Virus record (IMG/VR): IMGVR_UViG_3300042387_000059
Location: 1 to 32,463 of that record
From: a virus
DNA length: 32,463 nucleotides
Strand: one strand, 5' to 3'
The first letter of the stretch is position 1. Each line of letters opens with the position of its first letter. Both the position numbers and the translations under genes were made by a program. Under the pieces are notes generated by a model. The model saw only the letters and a program-made list of their open reading frames with translations, did not search any database and was not told the DNA's origin. Positions 1 to 5,053 of the stretch are shown here, piece after piece.

Positions 1-46
1 TGGGAACTGGTGTACCTTCAACTTGAAAGATTACCGAAAAGGTCAT
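1..46 (-). CDS. Partial early gene, possible RusA-like Holliday junction resolvase N-terminus
   Basis: Only the first 15 codons are present; the gene runs off the left edge of the window. The start ATG overlaps the stop of the DUF1289 gene by ATGA, the same junction used throughout this operon. The visible residues, MTFSVIFQVEGTPVP, resemble the N-terminal strand and 'G-x-PVP' turn that open RusA-family endodeoxyribonucleases. Those enzymes cut Holliday junctions and are common in phage recombination modules. An ERF annealing protein elsewhere in the window makes a resolvase plausible. The identification rests on very few residues, and the conserved lysines and aspartates of RusA lie outside the window. 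Other small early proteins could start similarly. Confidence 0.4.
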   Translation of the reverse strand, partial: MTFSVIFQVEGTPVP

Positions 47-234
47 GTCCTGTCCTTGTATCTGTTGTATCTCCAGGCTTTTGCTTCTTTGTCTATGCGT
101 TGCCAGATCTGCTCTTTGTCGTGCTGTTCCATCTCGTTCCACAAAGCAACTTCCATGTAAGTTCTGCCACAGCCCTTACACACCTCGTCATACAAGGTTG
201 TACAGACTGCTATGCAAGGACTGTCAGGCCTCAT
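43..234 (-). CDS. DUF1289-family small cysteine protein
   Basis: This 63-residue protein has the DUF1289 signature. Its N-terminus has Cys at positions 7, 11, 19 and 22 in the pattern SPCIAVC...VCKGCGRT, followed by an acidic/aromatic segment with W32 and the sequence NEM. The four cysteines suggest a metal or iron-sulfur site, which is known for neither this protein nor, firmly, the family. DUF1289 proteins are widespread in proteobacteria and their phages, with unknown function. The start ATG lies inside the end of the upstream 42-residue Cys/His protein, and the stop overlaps the next gene by four bases. It is therefore the penultimate visible gene of a tightly packed leftward operon. Confidence 0.8.
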   Translation of the reverse strand: MRPDSPCIAVCTTLYDEVCKGCGRTYMEVALWNEMEQHDKEQIWQRIDKEAKAWRYNRYKDRT

Positions 235-352
235 TCTTTTCCTTTAACGTAGCCCAAGCCGTCTCGTTGCACTTGGCGCATTGGTAGTGGTAGTGGTTGC
301 GGTCTGGCGCGGGGGTCAGTATCCAGCGGTGTTTACATTGGGTCATCGTCAT
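224..352 (-). CDS. Small Cys/His protein, zinc-ribbon-like (42 aa)
   Basis: This short reading frame encodes 42 residues with C6-x-H8 and a later C25-x2-C28 pair (QCKH...YQCAKC). That spacing is typical of a minimal zinc knuckle. It overlaps the end of the upstream 58-residue gene by 20 bases and the start of the DUF1289 gene by 11 bases, fitting the translationally coupled style of this operon. The start could be the first ATG (352) or the in-frame ATG two codons later (346). No homologous function is recognised. Paired metal ligands and a position that fills the gap between two neighbouring genes support a real gene. Confidence 0.6.
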   Translation of the reverse strand: MTMTQCKHRWILTPAPDRNHYHYQCAKCNETAWATLKEKNEA

Positions 353-509
353 CTTCCACCTCCATGTGATCCAGCAACACTTGCGCTTTGGCGATTTCAA
401 GGCATCCGATGGCGGTTGCCACCATCAACGTCTCGTCGTACTTGTGTACCACCTCCAGCAGCTCATCCACCAGCTTCTGGGACAGCGATCCTTGGTAGTC
501 GTAGGTCAT
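333..509 (-). CDS. Small acidic hypothetical protein (58 aa)
   Basis: The frame begins MTYDYQGSLSQKLVDELLE and ends in a run of acidic residues, giving 58 residues in all. Its ATG overlaps the TGA of the upstream 112-residue gene in an ATGA junction. The sequence looks mostly helical, with leucine and valine spaced as in an amphipathic helix, and the tail is MEVEDDDDPM. No domain is recognised. Gene status rests on the junction, the full use of the gap between neighbours, and a composition like the other operon members. It overlaps the start of the 42-residue Cys/His protein by 20 bases. Confidence 0.6.
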   Translation of the reverse strand: MTYDYQGSLSQKLVDELLEVVHKYDETLMVATAIGCLEIAKAQVLLDHMEVEDDDDPM

Positions 510-844
510 GTGTTCCCCCTTGCTCGGATGGCGGCGGCTTTACCATCTAACAATTCAACACCATCTTTTCCACCTATGTATCCCCATGAGGCATCACGGC
601 GATGTTCTTCATCTGGCTCCACCAACTTTGCACACGCCTCTCTTTCAGCCTCAACAGCCTCACGCATTGCCACACAGGCATAGCGTTTGCAGGTCGGGCC
701 ACATGAATGAATGTCCCACTTGTACTTCTCGTCTTGGTCGGCACGGACAAGGGCAACAAGGCGTTCAATCTCTGGCATAAAGTCTTTAAACAAACCCCAA
801 TCGTCACCCCCAGCCTCACGGGCCATGTCTATCGTGTCTCTCAT
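506..844 (-). CDS. Conserved early phage hypothetical protein (112 aa)
   Basis: This is a 112-residue charged protein with cysteines at 48, 52, 57 and 71. It contains the segment MREAVEAEREACAKLVE and ends with a short AAAIRARGNT tail. The 'EAEREACAKL ... AAAIRAR' arrangement is common in small uncharacterised proteins of Burkholderiales and related phages, and I know of no assigned function. Both ends are ATGA overlaps (with the genes at 333-509 and 841-1704), so it is translated as part of the leftward early operon. Three cysteines within ten residues could bind a metal, which is inference only. Confidence 0.65.
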   Translation of the reverse strand: MRDTIDMAREAGGDDWGLFKDFMPEIERLVALVRADQDEKYKWDIHSCGPTCKRYACVAMREAVEAEREACAKLVEPDEEHRRDASWGYIGGKDGVELLDGKAAAIRARGNT

Positions 845-1704
845 GTGTTATTTTCCTTAAGTTCAGCTTGAATGGCATAAAGCAATTCATAACCAGTAAA
901 GCGATACATTAGCTCGTCAATCTTCTCAGGTGTCAGCTCAACCCATTGCCGCTGTGCTGCGGGTGGGGTGGTGTAGAGGTCTGTCAATATAGGGGGCGCA
1001 CAAACATTCCAATCGACTACGCCATTTTCAGCAACGTACCCCACAGGCTCCCCGCGCTCCGCGCTTTGCACAGGTGCTGGCTTTGACTCGTGCAACGTAA
1101 TCTTCCCAGTGCCTTTTGGCAAAAGTCCATACATCGTGTCAGGGAACACCATGTTGGAATCTGACCCAACTTCACTGATTACAGGGATGTACTCCACTGG
1201 TGTGACAGGCTTGTCACGATCAGCTTTGGCTTTGTCCAACGCCTCTGCCGTGTTAAATCGTATGGAAGGCCCCTGCACAGGCTTGTAAAATTCCACAAAG
1301 GGAATCGGTTTAGCCATCAGCTTCTCGCCATCCCACCAGACCTTTGACACCTGAGTGCCATCAGCGGGCTCATAGTCCAGCCCCAACTCTCTGGCGTTCT
1401 CTGCCTTCTTGTCGAGGGCTTCCATACGTTTGTATGTGTCTTCAATTCCTGCCTGATAGCCAGCGTCATACGCATCCCATCCTTCGCATTCACAAACATA
1501 GCGGTCAGCGTTGTGGCTGGCGTTACGATCAAACCCGTGTGGGGCTTTAGGGTGTGGGTTGCACTTTGGCTCCCGCACAGGTGCTGAACGGGCTTGCTTG
1601 ATGGCGGTGATTCTTTTCCCAACCGTTTCACATGGGTACGCAGCCTGTATGGATTCAAGTGTCTCCAGCGCCAAGTCCAATGCCAATTCTTCGTCTTTGG
1701 TCAT
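841..1704 (-). CDS. Mosaic conserved phage protein (287 aa), function unknown
   Basis: This is the largest protein of the leftward early operon, at 287 residues. The N-terminus is helical and acidic (MTKDEELALDLALETLESI). A Cys/Trp-containing segment follows near residues 70-90, then a middle part with several Pro-Val stretches. Near the C-terminus the motif GEPVGYV (about 220) is followed by LYTTPPAAQRQWVELTPEKI. These two modules recur, in varying company, in many uncharacterised proteins of Burkholderiales phages and prophages. The protein therefore looks like a shuffled modular gene. The first five residues, MTKDE, are the same as those of the upstream gene, suggesting duplicated leader codons or shared N-terminal ancestry. 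No function is assigned. Confidence 0.7.
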   Translation of the reverse strand: MTKDEELALDLALETLESIQAAYPCETVGKRITAIKQARSAPVREPKCNPHPKAPHGFDRNASHNADRYVCECEGWDAYDAGYQAGIEDTYKRMEALDKKAENARELGLDYEPADGTQVSKVWWDGEKLMAKPIPFVEFYKPVQGPSIRFNTAEALDKAKADRDKPVTPVEYIPVISEVGSDSNMVFPDTMYGLLPKGTGKITLHESKPAPVQSAERGEPVGYVAENGVVDWNVCAPPILTDLYTTPPAAQRQWVELTPEKIDELMYRFTGYELLYAIQAELKENNT

Positions 1705-1934
1705 GACAGCATCCCCTTACGCTCTGCGTTGATCAGCATCAGGCGGTCAAGCTCCAACACCACTGCGGCCTTAAACACTTCAGGCTCCAAGTCGGTTTGC
1801 TGACCACAAGCAGCCAAAGTAATTAACAGGGTGTTGAGAACCACAGAACTTTCATAGCTCTCAACAATAGGTTTGATCTGTTGAAACATTGCTTCAACAG
1901 CAGCGTTGTGTATTTTGATTTCGTCTTTAGTCAT
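1701..1934 (-). CDS. Small helical hypothetical protein (77 aa)
   Basis: I place the start at the ATG at 1934 (MTKDEIKIHNAAVEAMF). It overlaps the upstream gene's stop as ATGA, the rule in this operon; a longer frame upstream would overlap the neighbour by about 100 bases. The 77-residue product is predicted helical, with one cysteine (in LAACGQQTDLEPEVF) and no recognised domain. It ends in an ATGA overlap with the 287-residue gene, whose product starts with the same five residues (MTKDE). Function is unknown. Confidence 0.65.
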   Translation of the reverse strand: MTKDEIKIHNAAVEAMFQQIKPIVESYESSVVLNTLLITLAACGQQTDLEPEVFKAAVVLELDRLMLINAERKGMLS

Positions 1935-2128
1935 TTGGCATCCTTCCATTCCCAGCCAAAGCACAACCGCATCATCGTTCGATGCAGCCAAATTGGCTTT
2001 TCCTTTATATTGATTTGAAGACCCCCAACCCAATAACCGCCAGCATATTTAGGGTTGAGGTCTGCGAAGATGTAATTTTTTGGCCCATCCAGCTCTGACT
2101 CGTAGTCTTTCCAAAAGTCATTGCTCAT
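1931..2128 (-). CDS. Hypothetical protein (65 aa)
   Basis: This 65-residue protein is rich in aromatic residues (WKDYESEL, YAGGYWVGGLQ, CFGWEWKDAK). Alternating hydrophobic residues suggest a small beta-sheet fold. It is joined to both neighbours by ATGA overlaps. There are no cysteine pairs, signal peptide or membrane segment. I do not recognise the family. Confidence 0.6.
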   Translation of the reverse strand: MSNDFWKDYESELDGPKNYIFADLNPKYAGGYWVGGLQINIKEKPIWLHRTMMRLCFGWEWKDAK

Positions 2129-2451
2129 ATTGCGCTACCTTTTCTTGCACAAGGCCAACGATTGGACAAAGTGACCTGGACGTATATGTCTGCGGCCAAA
2201 TGGCGCTCAGATGGCACTCGCTCTAAAGATTGTTTAATCATGTCTCCCATCTGCCCCACCGTCACAACCCCCGGTGGAATGCAAATCGTGATCCCTGATT
2301 GCGAATCAGCAACACCTGAGATGTAGCCATAGGCCCATACGGGCATTGTTGTCAGCCTTGTGTACAAGTCCTGTCCAGTAAATAGGATTGAGCTTTGCTG
2401 GGCTTGTGCGCCACAACAAAGCACCGCCAAGATTAATGCTACGGCCTTCAT
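2125..2451 (-). CDS. Secreted Rap1a/Tai-like protein
   Basis: The 108-residue product starts with a clear Sec signal peptide (MKAVALILAVLCCGAQA, likely cut after residue 17). The mature part fits the Rap1a/Tai family. It has a GYISGVADS helix (residues 42-50), the diagnostic CIPPG with C57, a VGQMGDMIKQSLE helix and a late WPC with C101, so C57 and C101 could form the family disulfide. Rap1a and Tai proteins are periplasmic immunity proteins against type VI secretion effectors, but many phage and chromosomal members have no known effector. Here the protein sits in an early phage operon, with ATGA overlaps on both sides. A role in the host periplasm during infection is inference. Confidence 0.75.
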   Translation of the reverse strand: MKAVALILAVLCCGAQAQQSSILFTGQDLYTRLTTMPVWAYGYISGVADSQSGITICIPPGVVTVGQMGDMIKQSLERVPSERHLAADIYVQVTLSNRWPCARKGSAI

Positions 2452-2729
2452 GCTGTGTACTCAATAGCTTGAAGTTTGGAAATCCTAGTGTTGATCTCGG
2501 TCACAGTCTTTTGATAGTCGGCCATGATCTTTTCCTTTTTGGCTTGCAAGGCTGCAATCTTCTGTGCGCGAGGATCGTAGTTGTCCGGCACTTCAATCTC
2601 AATTTCTTGCTGACCAACGTATGTACGAAATTCGTCATCATCTACCTTGGTGTAAAAAACGAGGTACTCGCCTTCGTCCTCCCAAGAATATTTGCTGTAG
2701 AAGATGTGAACAGTGGTTTTGACTTTCAT
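2448..2729 (-). CDS. Coiled-coil hypothetical protein (93 aa), first gene of second leftward unit
   Basis: The N-terminal half (about 1-55) looks like a small beta domain (MKVKTTVHIFYSKYSWEDEGE, then EIEIEVPDN). The second half (about 55-90) is a lysine/glutamate-rich heptad-like helix, RAQKIAALQAKKEKIMADYQ. The ATG follows AAAAGGAAACGCA, a good ribosome site. It is the first gene after the only sizeable gap (74 bases) in this operon. That gap carries the TAGGG-N5-CCCTA element, so the gene probably begins its own transcript. Function is unknown. Confidence 0.65.
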   Translation of the reverse strand: MKVKTTVHIFYSKYSWEDEGEYLVFYTKVDDDEFRTYVGQQEIEIEVPDNYDPRAQKIAALQAKKEKIMADYQKTVTEINTRISKLQAIEYTA

Positions 2730-2788
2730 TGCGTTTCCTTTTATGCCGTCATTGGCAAGACAATTATTTATTGAGATAAAGCAAATTA

Positions 2789-2808
2789 ATATAGGGATTT
2801 ACCCTAAT
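2789..2808 (-). promoter_or_regulatory. Operator/promoter-like palindrome, copy 1
   Basis: Read on the minus strand, the element is ATTAGGGTAAATCCCTATAT, with core palindrome TAGGG-N5-CCCTA. It ends 59 bases before the ATG at 2729. A TATATT hexamer follows directly after the CCC arm and could serve as a -10 box; no convincing -35 is seen. The copy at 4333-4352 matches 19 of 20 bases in the same orientation relative to its gene. It also overlaps the TAG stop of the upstream 64-residue gene. Confidence 0.6.
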
Positions 2809-2998
2809 CTAACTCACCGTTTTGAAGCTTGATCATGTAACCCCTGATTCTTTCAACAGAGCCAGGGCCATACATCTTTGTCAACCACTTAATCCGAACA
2901 GGCGTTAAGACCTTTTGCTTGGTTGACTGATACGTTCCATACAGAACTCTGGCCTCACCAAGCTCAATCATGTATTGGTCGCTATCAGTTGGCTTCAT
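2804..2998 (-). CDS. Hypothetical protein (64 aa)
   Basis: The start could be the ATG at 2998 or a GTG three codons earlier (3007). I prefer the ATG. The product has a basic C-terminal half (KVLTPVRIKWLTKMYGPG, then RIRGYMIKLQNGELD) that could bind nucleic acid, though no domain is recognised. The stop lies within the palindromic element at 2789-2808. It overlaps the 38-residue gene by 14 bases and is the last gene of the first leftward segment. Confidence 0.6.
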   Translation of the reverse strand: MKPTDSDQYMIELGEARVLYGTYQSTKQKVLTPVRIKWLTKMYGPGSVERIRGYMIKLQNGELD

Positions 2999-3101
2999 CC
3001 AGGTCACCAGTTAATCGGAGTGCTTGGTCAATGATGTGTGCTGGGTAAGGCACTCCTTCACGCACCTTGTCCAGTATTTGCATTGCTTGGTAATGGCTCA
3101 T
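2985..3101 (-). CDS. Very small hypothetical protein (38 aa)
   Basis: The frame reads MSHYQAMQILDKVREGVPYP and continues to a total of 38 residues, ending LTGDLDEAN. Its ATG overlaps the stop of the DUF1376 gene as ATGA, and its end overlaps the next gene. It is predicted helical with a central Pro turn, a layout seen in small helix-turn-helix or adaptor proteins, but it is too short to classify. Gene status rests on the precise stop/start junction and exact filling of the space between two genes. Confidence 0.5.
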   Translation of the reverse strand: MSHYQAMQILDKVREGVPYPAHIIDQALRLTGDLDEAN

Positions 3102-3874
3102 GCCTTCCTCAATACTTGGTTGATTTGTTGACGGATGTGGTCAGGCATTGGAGCAGCCTTTTGTCTGTCAGCAGCAATCTGAAGCAACACAGGGTCAGGA
3201 CCGGAATGTTGGGCAGGAACTGTTGTCCGCGCAACGTCAGCAGCTTGTTGGGCAAAGGTCTTGTTTTCTTTAATTTCAAAAACATCTTGCCAACCACTAG
3301 TGATGGATTTTTCAAGTACTGCCTGAATGTCCTGCCCAGCATCCTTAAACTTTTTAAGCTTTGCAATCAAAAGCTCGATAGCCTTTTCCGTTGGTGGTTT
3401 CTTCATCTTTTTCCGCATCTCAAGAAATGCGTACCAAGTCTCCAAAGGAATCCATTCAGGCCAAACATAGGAAGCGACAGCGAACTTCTCCTTCTTTGGT
3501 TCTTGGTTAATGGTTATTGGTTTATGGTTATTGGTTGGTTGAACGTCCGTTGAACGGATGCTTGACCTGCGTTCAGCGGATGCTTTACCAGCCTTAGACG
3601 CTTGCTCAACTTTTGAGTGGTAATGTTGTATTTCCTTGTCTGCCCTTGGAGAAACAAAGCCAGCATCAGTGGAGACAAAGAACTCATTCAGGACTGTAAG
3701 AACGTCCTGCTCCTGATCCCTCATGCCTATTTGACGAGCAATGTCTCGCTGTCTGATGGGCTGCTCATGGAGGTAATAGAAGTCCAGAAGCCTACGATAA
3801 GCAAGGTCTTCAATCAAGGAAAGATGACGAGTGTGACTAGCGTAGTCGCCAATGTGAAATTGGTAGTAGTGCAT
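3098..3874 (-). CDS. DUF1376 phage replication protein (O-like)
   Basis: I place the start at the ATG at 3874, where the DUF1376 domain begins directly (MHYYQFHIGDYASHTRHLSL). An upstream in-frame start at 3973 would add 33 atypical residues over a hairpin. Residues 1-90 match DUF1376 (IEDLAYRRLLDFYYLHEQPI), a domain found in phage replication initiator or helicase-loader proteins. A polar linker (about 91-130) follows, then a helical C-terminal part with WIPLETWYAFLEMRKKMKK and a final GWQDVFE, as in O- or DnaT-like loaders. The linker DNA carries direct repeats and a palindrome that resemble iterons (3510-3585). The probable role is recruiting the replicative helicase to the phage origin. 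The total is 258 residues. Confidence 0.75.
   Translation of the reverse strand: MHYYQFHIGDYASHTRHLSLIEDLAYRRLLDFYYLHEQPIRQRDIARQIGMRDQEQDVLTVLNEFFVSTDAGFVSPRADKEIQHYHSKVEQASKAGKASAERRSSIRSTDVQPTNNHKPITINQEPKKEKFAVASYVWPEWIPLETWYAFLEMRKKMKKPPTEKAIELLIAKLKKFKDAGQDIQAVLEKSITSGWQDVFEIKENKTFAQQAADVARTTVPAQHSGPDPVLLQIAADRQKAAPMPDHIRQQINQVLRKA
3510..3585 (-). repeat. Iteron-like direct repeats and palindrome inside the DUF1376 gene (candidate origin)
   Basis: The 13-mer ATGGTTATTGGTT occurs at 3510-3522 and again at 3524-3536. It is flanked by further TTGGTT units and forms an AT-rich block. Next to it lie a 13-base palindrome, TCCGTTGAACGGA (3546-3558), and a 15-mer imperfect direct repeat with 13 matches (3549-3563 and 3571-3585, GTT-x-A-x-CGGATGCTT). 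The whole sits in the linker of a replication initiator gene, as the lambda origin sits inside gene O. The AT-rich repeats also encode a low-complexity Asn/Pro/Ile linker, so a purely protein-level cause is possible. Confidence 0.45.
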
Positions 3875-3937
3875 GATTTTCCGTTCAAAACCCCACTTCA
3901 GAAGAAACGCACAGGCAGGTGGAAGGGGACACTTTTC

Positions 3938-3958
3938 GGTCGGGTAATTAGTCCGACC
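3938..3958 (-). other. Hairpin in leader of the DUF1376 gene
   Basis: GGTCGG (3938-3943) pairs with CCGACC (3953-3958) around a nine-base loop. It lies between the stop of the 50-residue gene (3983) and the ATG at 3874. There is no T-run on either side, so it is not a standard terminator. It could be an mRNA structure controlling the replication gene or a protein-binding site. Confidence 0.4.
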
Positions 3959-3982
3959 TAGCCTGGGTTTCATTAAACTATA

Positions 3983-4135
3983 TCACTTTATTCCGGCTCT
4001 GGAATAAGTCTTCATTTCTTTACGCTCAGTAGTCTTTGCCACAACATTCACGTTCATGTTTGACTTCTCTGTTTTGGTAAACAAAGAAGACGGTTTGGAG
4101 CGCCAATCAAAGGGGCTTGGTTTGGTAGATTTCAT
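3983..4135 (-). CDS. Small basic hypothetical protein (50 aa)
   Basis: The frame begins MKSTKPSPFDWRSKPSSLFT and ends MKTYSRAGIK, 50 residues in all. It is strongly basic, has no cysteine, and is probably disordered with possible nucleic-acid affinity. A strong ribosome site (AAAGGAATTACATG) precedes the ATG, which lies 29 bases inside the end of the preceding gene. No family is recognised. Confidence 0.55.
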   Translation of the reverse strand: MKSTKPSPFDWRSKPSSLFTKTEKSNMNVNVVAKTTERKEMKTYSRAGIK

Positions 4136-4298
4136 GTAATTCCTTTAGTCGCTTCTTAGAAGCAATCTCTAGTGCTGTTGCTAGGACCGCAACAATACCA
4201 GCTTCTAGATCATCTGGGTGCAGCAATGGCTCCAGTTGATCGGTGGCATGGACTATTAGCTCGTAAGCTAAAGCAAATTCGTGTGTTTGGTGGCTCAT
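4107..4298 (-). CDS. Hypothetical protein (63 aa), first gene of the leftward early operon
   Basis: This 63-residue, mostly helical protein (MSHQTHEFALAYELIVHATD, later IVAVLATALEIASKKRLKEL) is the first gene leftward from the divergent control region. Its start is 34 bases from the palindromic element at 4333-4352, so that element may control it as well as the rightward operon. There are no cysteines and no membrane segment. Function is unknown. Confidence 0.6.
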   Translation of the reverse strand: MSHQTHEFALAYELIVHATDQLEPLLHPDDLEAGIVAVLATALEIASKKRLKELHEIYQTKPL

Positions 4299-4332
4299 GG
4301 GATGAGCCTAACGCAAGAAAACAGAAAAATCT

Positions 4333-4352
4333 ATTAGGGTATATCCCTATAT
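4333..4352 (+). promoter_or_regulatory. Operator/promoter-like palindrome, copy 2, in the divergent control region
   Basis: On the plus strand this reads ATTAGGGTATATCCCTATAT, differing at one base from the minus-strand copy at 2789-2808. The TAGGG-N5-CCCTA core is at 4335-4349. It ends 57 bases before the ATG at 4410, nearly the same spacing as copy 1, and TATATA follows the CCC arm as a possible -10. On the other side it is 34 bases from the leftward ATG at 4298. It could control both operons. Confidence 0.6.
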
Positions 4353-4409
4353 AAACACCATAAAAAGCTTGATACATTCACATCTGCTTTAACAAAAAAG
4401 GAGATATCA

Positions 4410-4562
4410 ATGAATGTTCAAGCACTAAGAAAAGTAAGGAAGTTGTTCTGCGTCAATGGTGTTCCAACACACATCCAACGTCATAACTGCAAGCAGTGGG
4501 TCAAGTCAATTCGCTTCCTGGGCGACAAGTGGCTCCTCGCAACTCCGGTAACAAAATCATGA
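4410..4562 (+). CDS. Small hypothetical protein (50 aa), first gene of the rightward operon
   Basis: An excellent ribosome site (AAAAAAGGAGATATCAATG) precedes this 50-codon frame. The product starts MNVQALRKVRKLFCVNGVPT and contains HIQRHNCKQWVKSIRFLGDK, a basic Trp-containing segment. It ends by overlapping the next gene's ATG as ATGA. The sequence is similar in style to short proteins that open early operons in Burkholderiales phages, but no function is known. The strong translation signal directly behind the control region suggests high early expression. Confidence 0.65.
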   Translation: MNVQALRKVRKLFCVNGVPTHIQRHNCKQWVKSIRFLGDKWLLATPVTKS

Positions 4563-4867
4563 GCAACGTAATCAAAACCACCTTTGCTGGCAAAAGCCCA
4601 TTTCGTAACGTCAAGGAAGTAGACCTCACTACCTTGCGTGTTACTACTGATCAACCAAAGAAGCGTGTTGCTCGGTTTTACAAATACGACTCTGTGTTTA
4701 AAGATCTTGACATAGGGAAATCCATCTCATGCCAACCGAAAGATTGCGATAAGGTTGCACAAGCACTGCGCTCTTACGTCATACGCAATAAAAAGCCTTG
4801 GCTTGTTAAGGGACAGATGTACTACACCAAGACCACAGCCCGTGTATTTGTATTGGAGATGAAATGA
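4559..4867 (+). CDS. Hypothetical protein (102 aa)
   Basis: I place the start at the ATG at 4559 (MSNVIKTTFAGKSPFRN), which overlaps the preceding stop; an upstream GTG would give 21 extra residues inside that gene. The 102-residue product is basic. Its C-terminal part (VAQALRSYVIRNKKPWLVKG, then YYTKTTARVFVLEMK) reads like a helix followed by a beta hairpin, as in small winged-helix or DNA-binding folds. That structural reading is inference. It ends with a four-base overlap with the Cys-rich protein at 4864. Confidence 0.65.
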   Translation: MSNVIKTTFAGKSPFRNVKEVDLTTLRVTTDQPKKRVARFYKYDSVFKDLDIGKSISCQPKDCDKVAQALRSYVIRNKKPWLVKGQMYYTKTTARVFVLEMK

Positions 4868-5052
4868 AAGACTTTTTGCAACAGGCCAAAGAAGACTTGC
4901 ATGATGTGCAGTATTGCCCCTACTGCATGGAACCTCGTAACGACAAACGCTCTTGCTGTGGTGAGAACCACTTCTTAGAGTTCCAAGACTTTGATGATGA
5001 GACACAAAATCAAATCATCCAAGACGAATATGACTCAACTATCTGGAAATAA
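4864..5052 (+). CDS. Small Cys-rich protein, probable zinc binding (62 aa)
   Basis: The cysteines are C18, C21, C31 and C32, followed by H36, in the arrangement CPYCMEPRNDKRSCCGENHF. The first CxxC pair and the CC-x3-H group could hold one zinc ion. The rest is acidic and helical. Proteins with this CPYC...CCGENHF layout occur next to recombination genes in other phages, to my recollection, without known function. It lies between the 102-residue protein (4-base overlap) and the ERF gene, one base after its stop. Confidence 0.65.
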   Translation: MKDFLQQAKEDLHDVQYCPYCMEPRNDKRSCCGENHFLEFQDFDDETQNQIIQDEYDSTIWK

Positions 5053-5053
5053 A

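Noticed and set aside
281-683. Overlapping plus-strand frames of 89-128 codons
   Set aside because: They lie opposite a string of leftward genes with exact ATGA junctions and have no ribosome sites or domain matches.
3875-3973. 33-residue N-terminal extension of the DUF1376 protein
   Set aside because: The extension is basic/Pro-rich, spans a hairpin, and precedes the canonical start of the domain; the ATG at 3874 is much better supported.
4333-4352. T7-like RNA polymerase promoter (TATAGGGA resemblance)
   Set aside because: Only the TATAGGGA part matches; the upstream half of the 23-base consensus is absent and no such polymerase gene is in the window. The palindromic nature fits an operator better.
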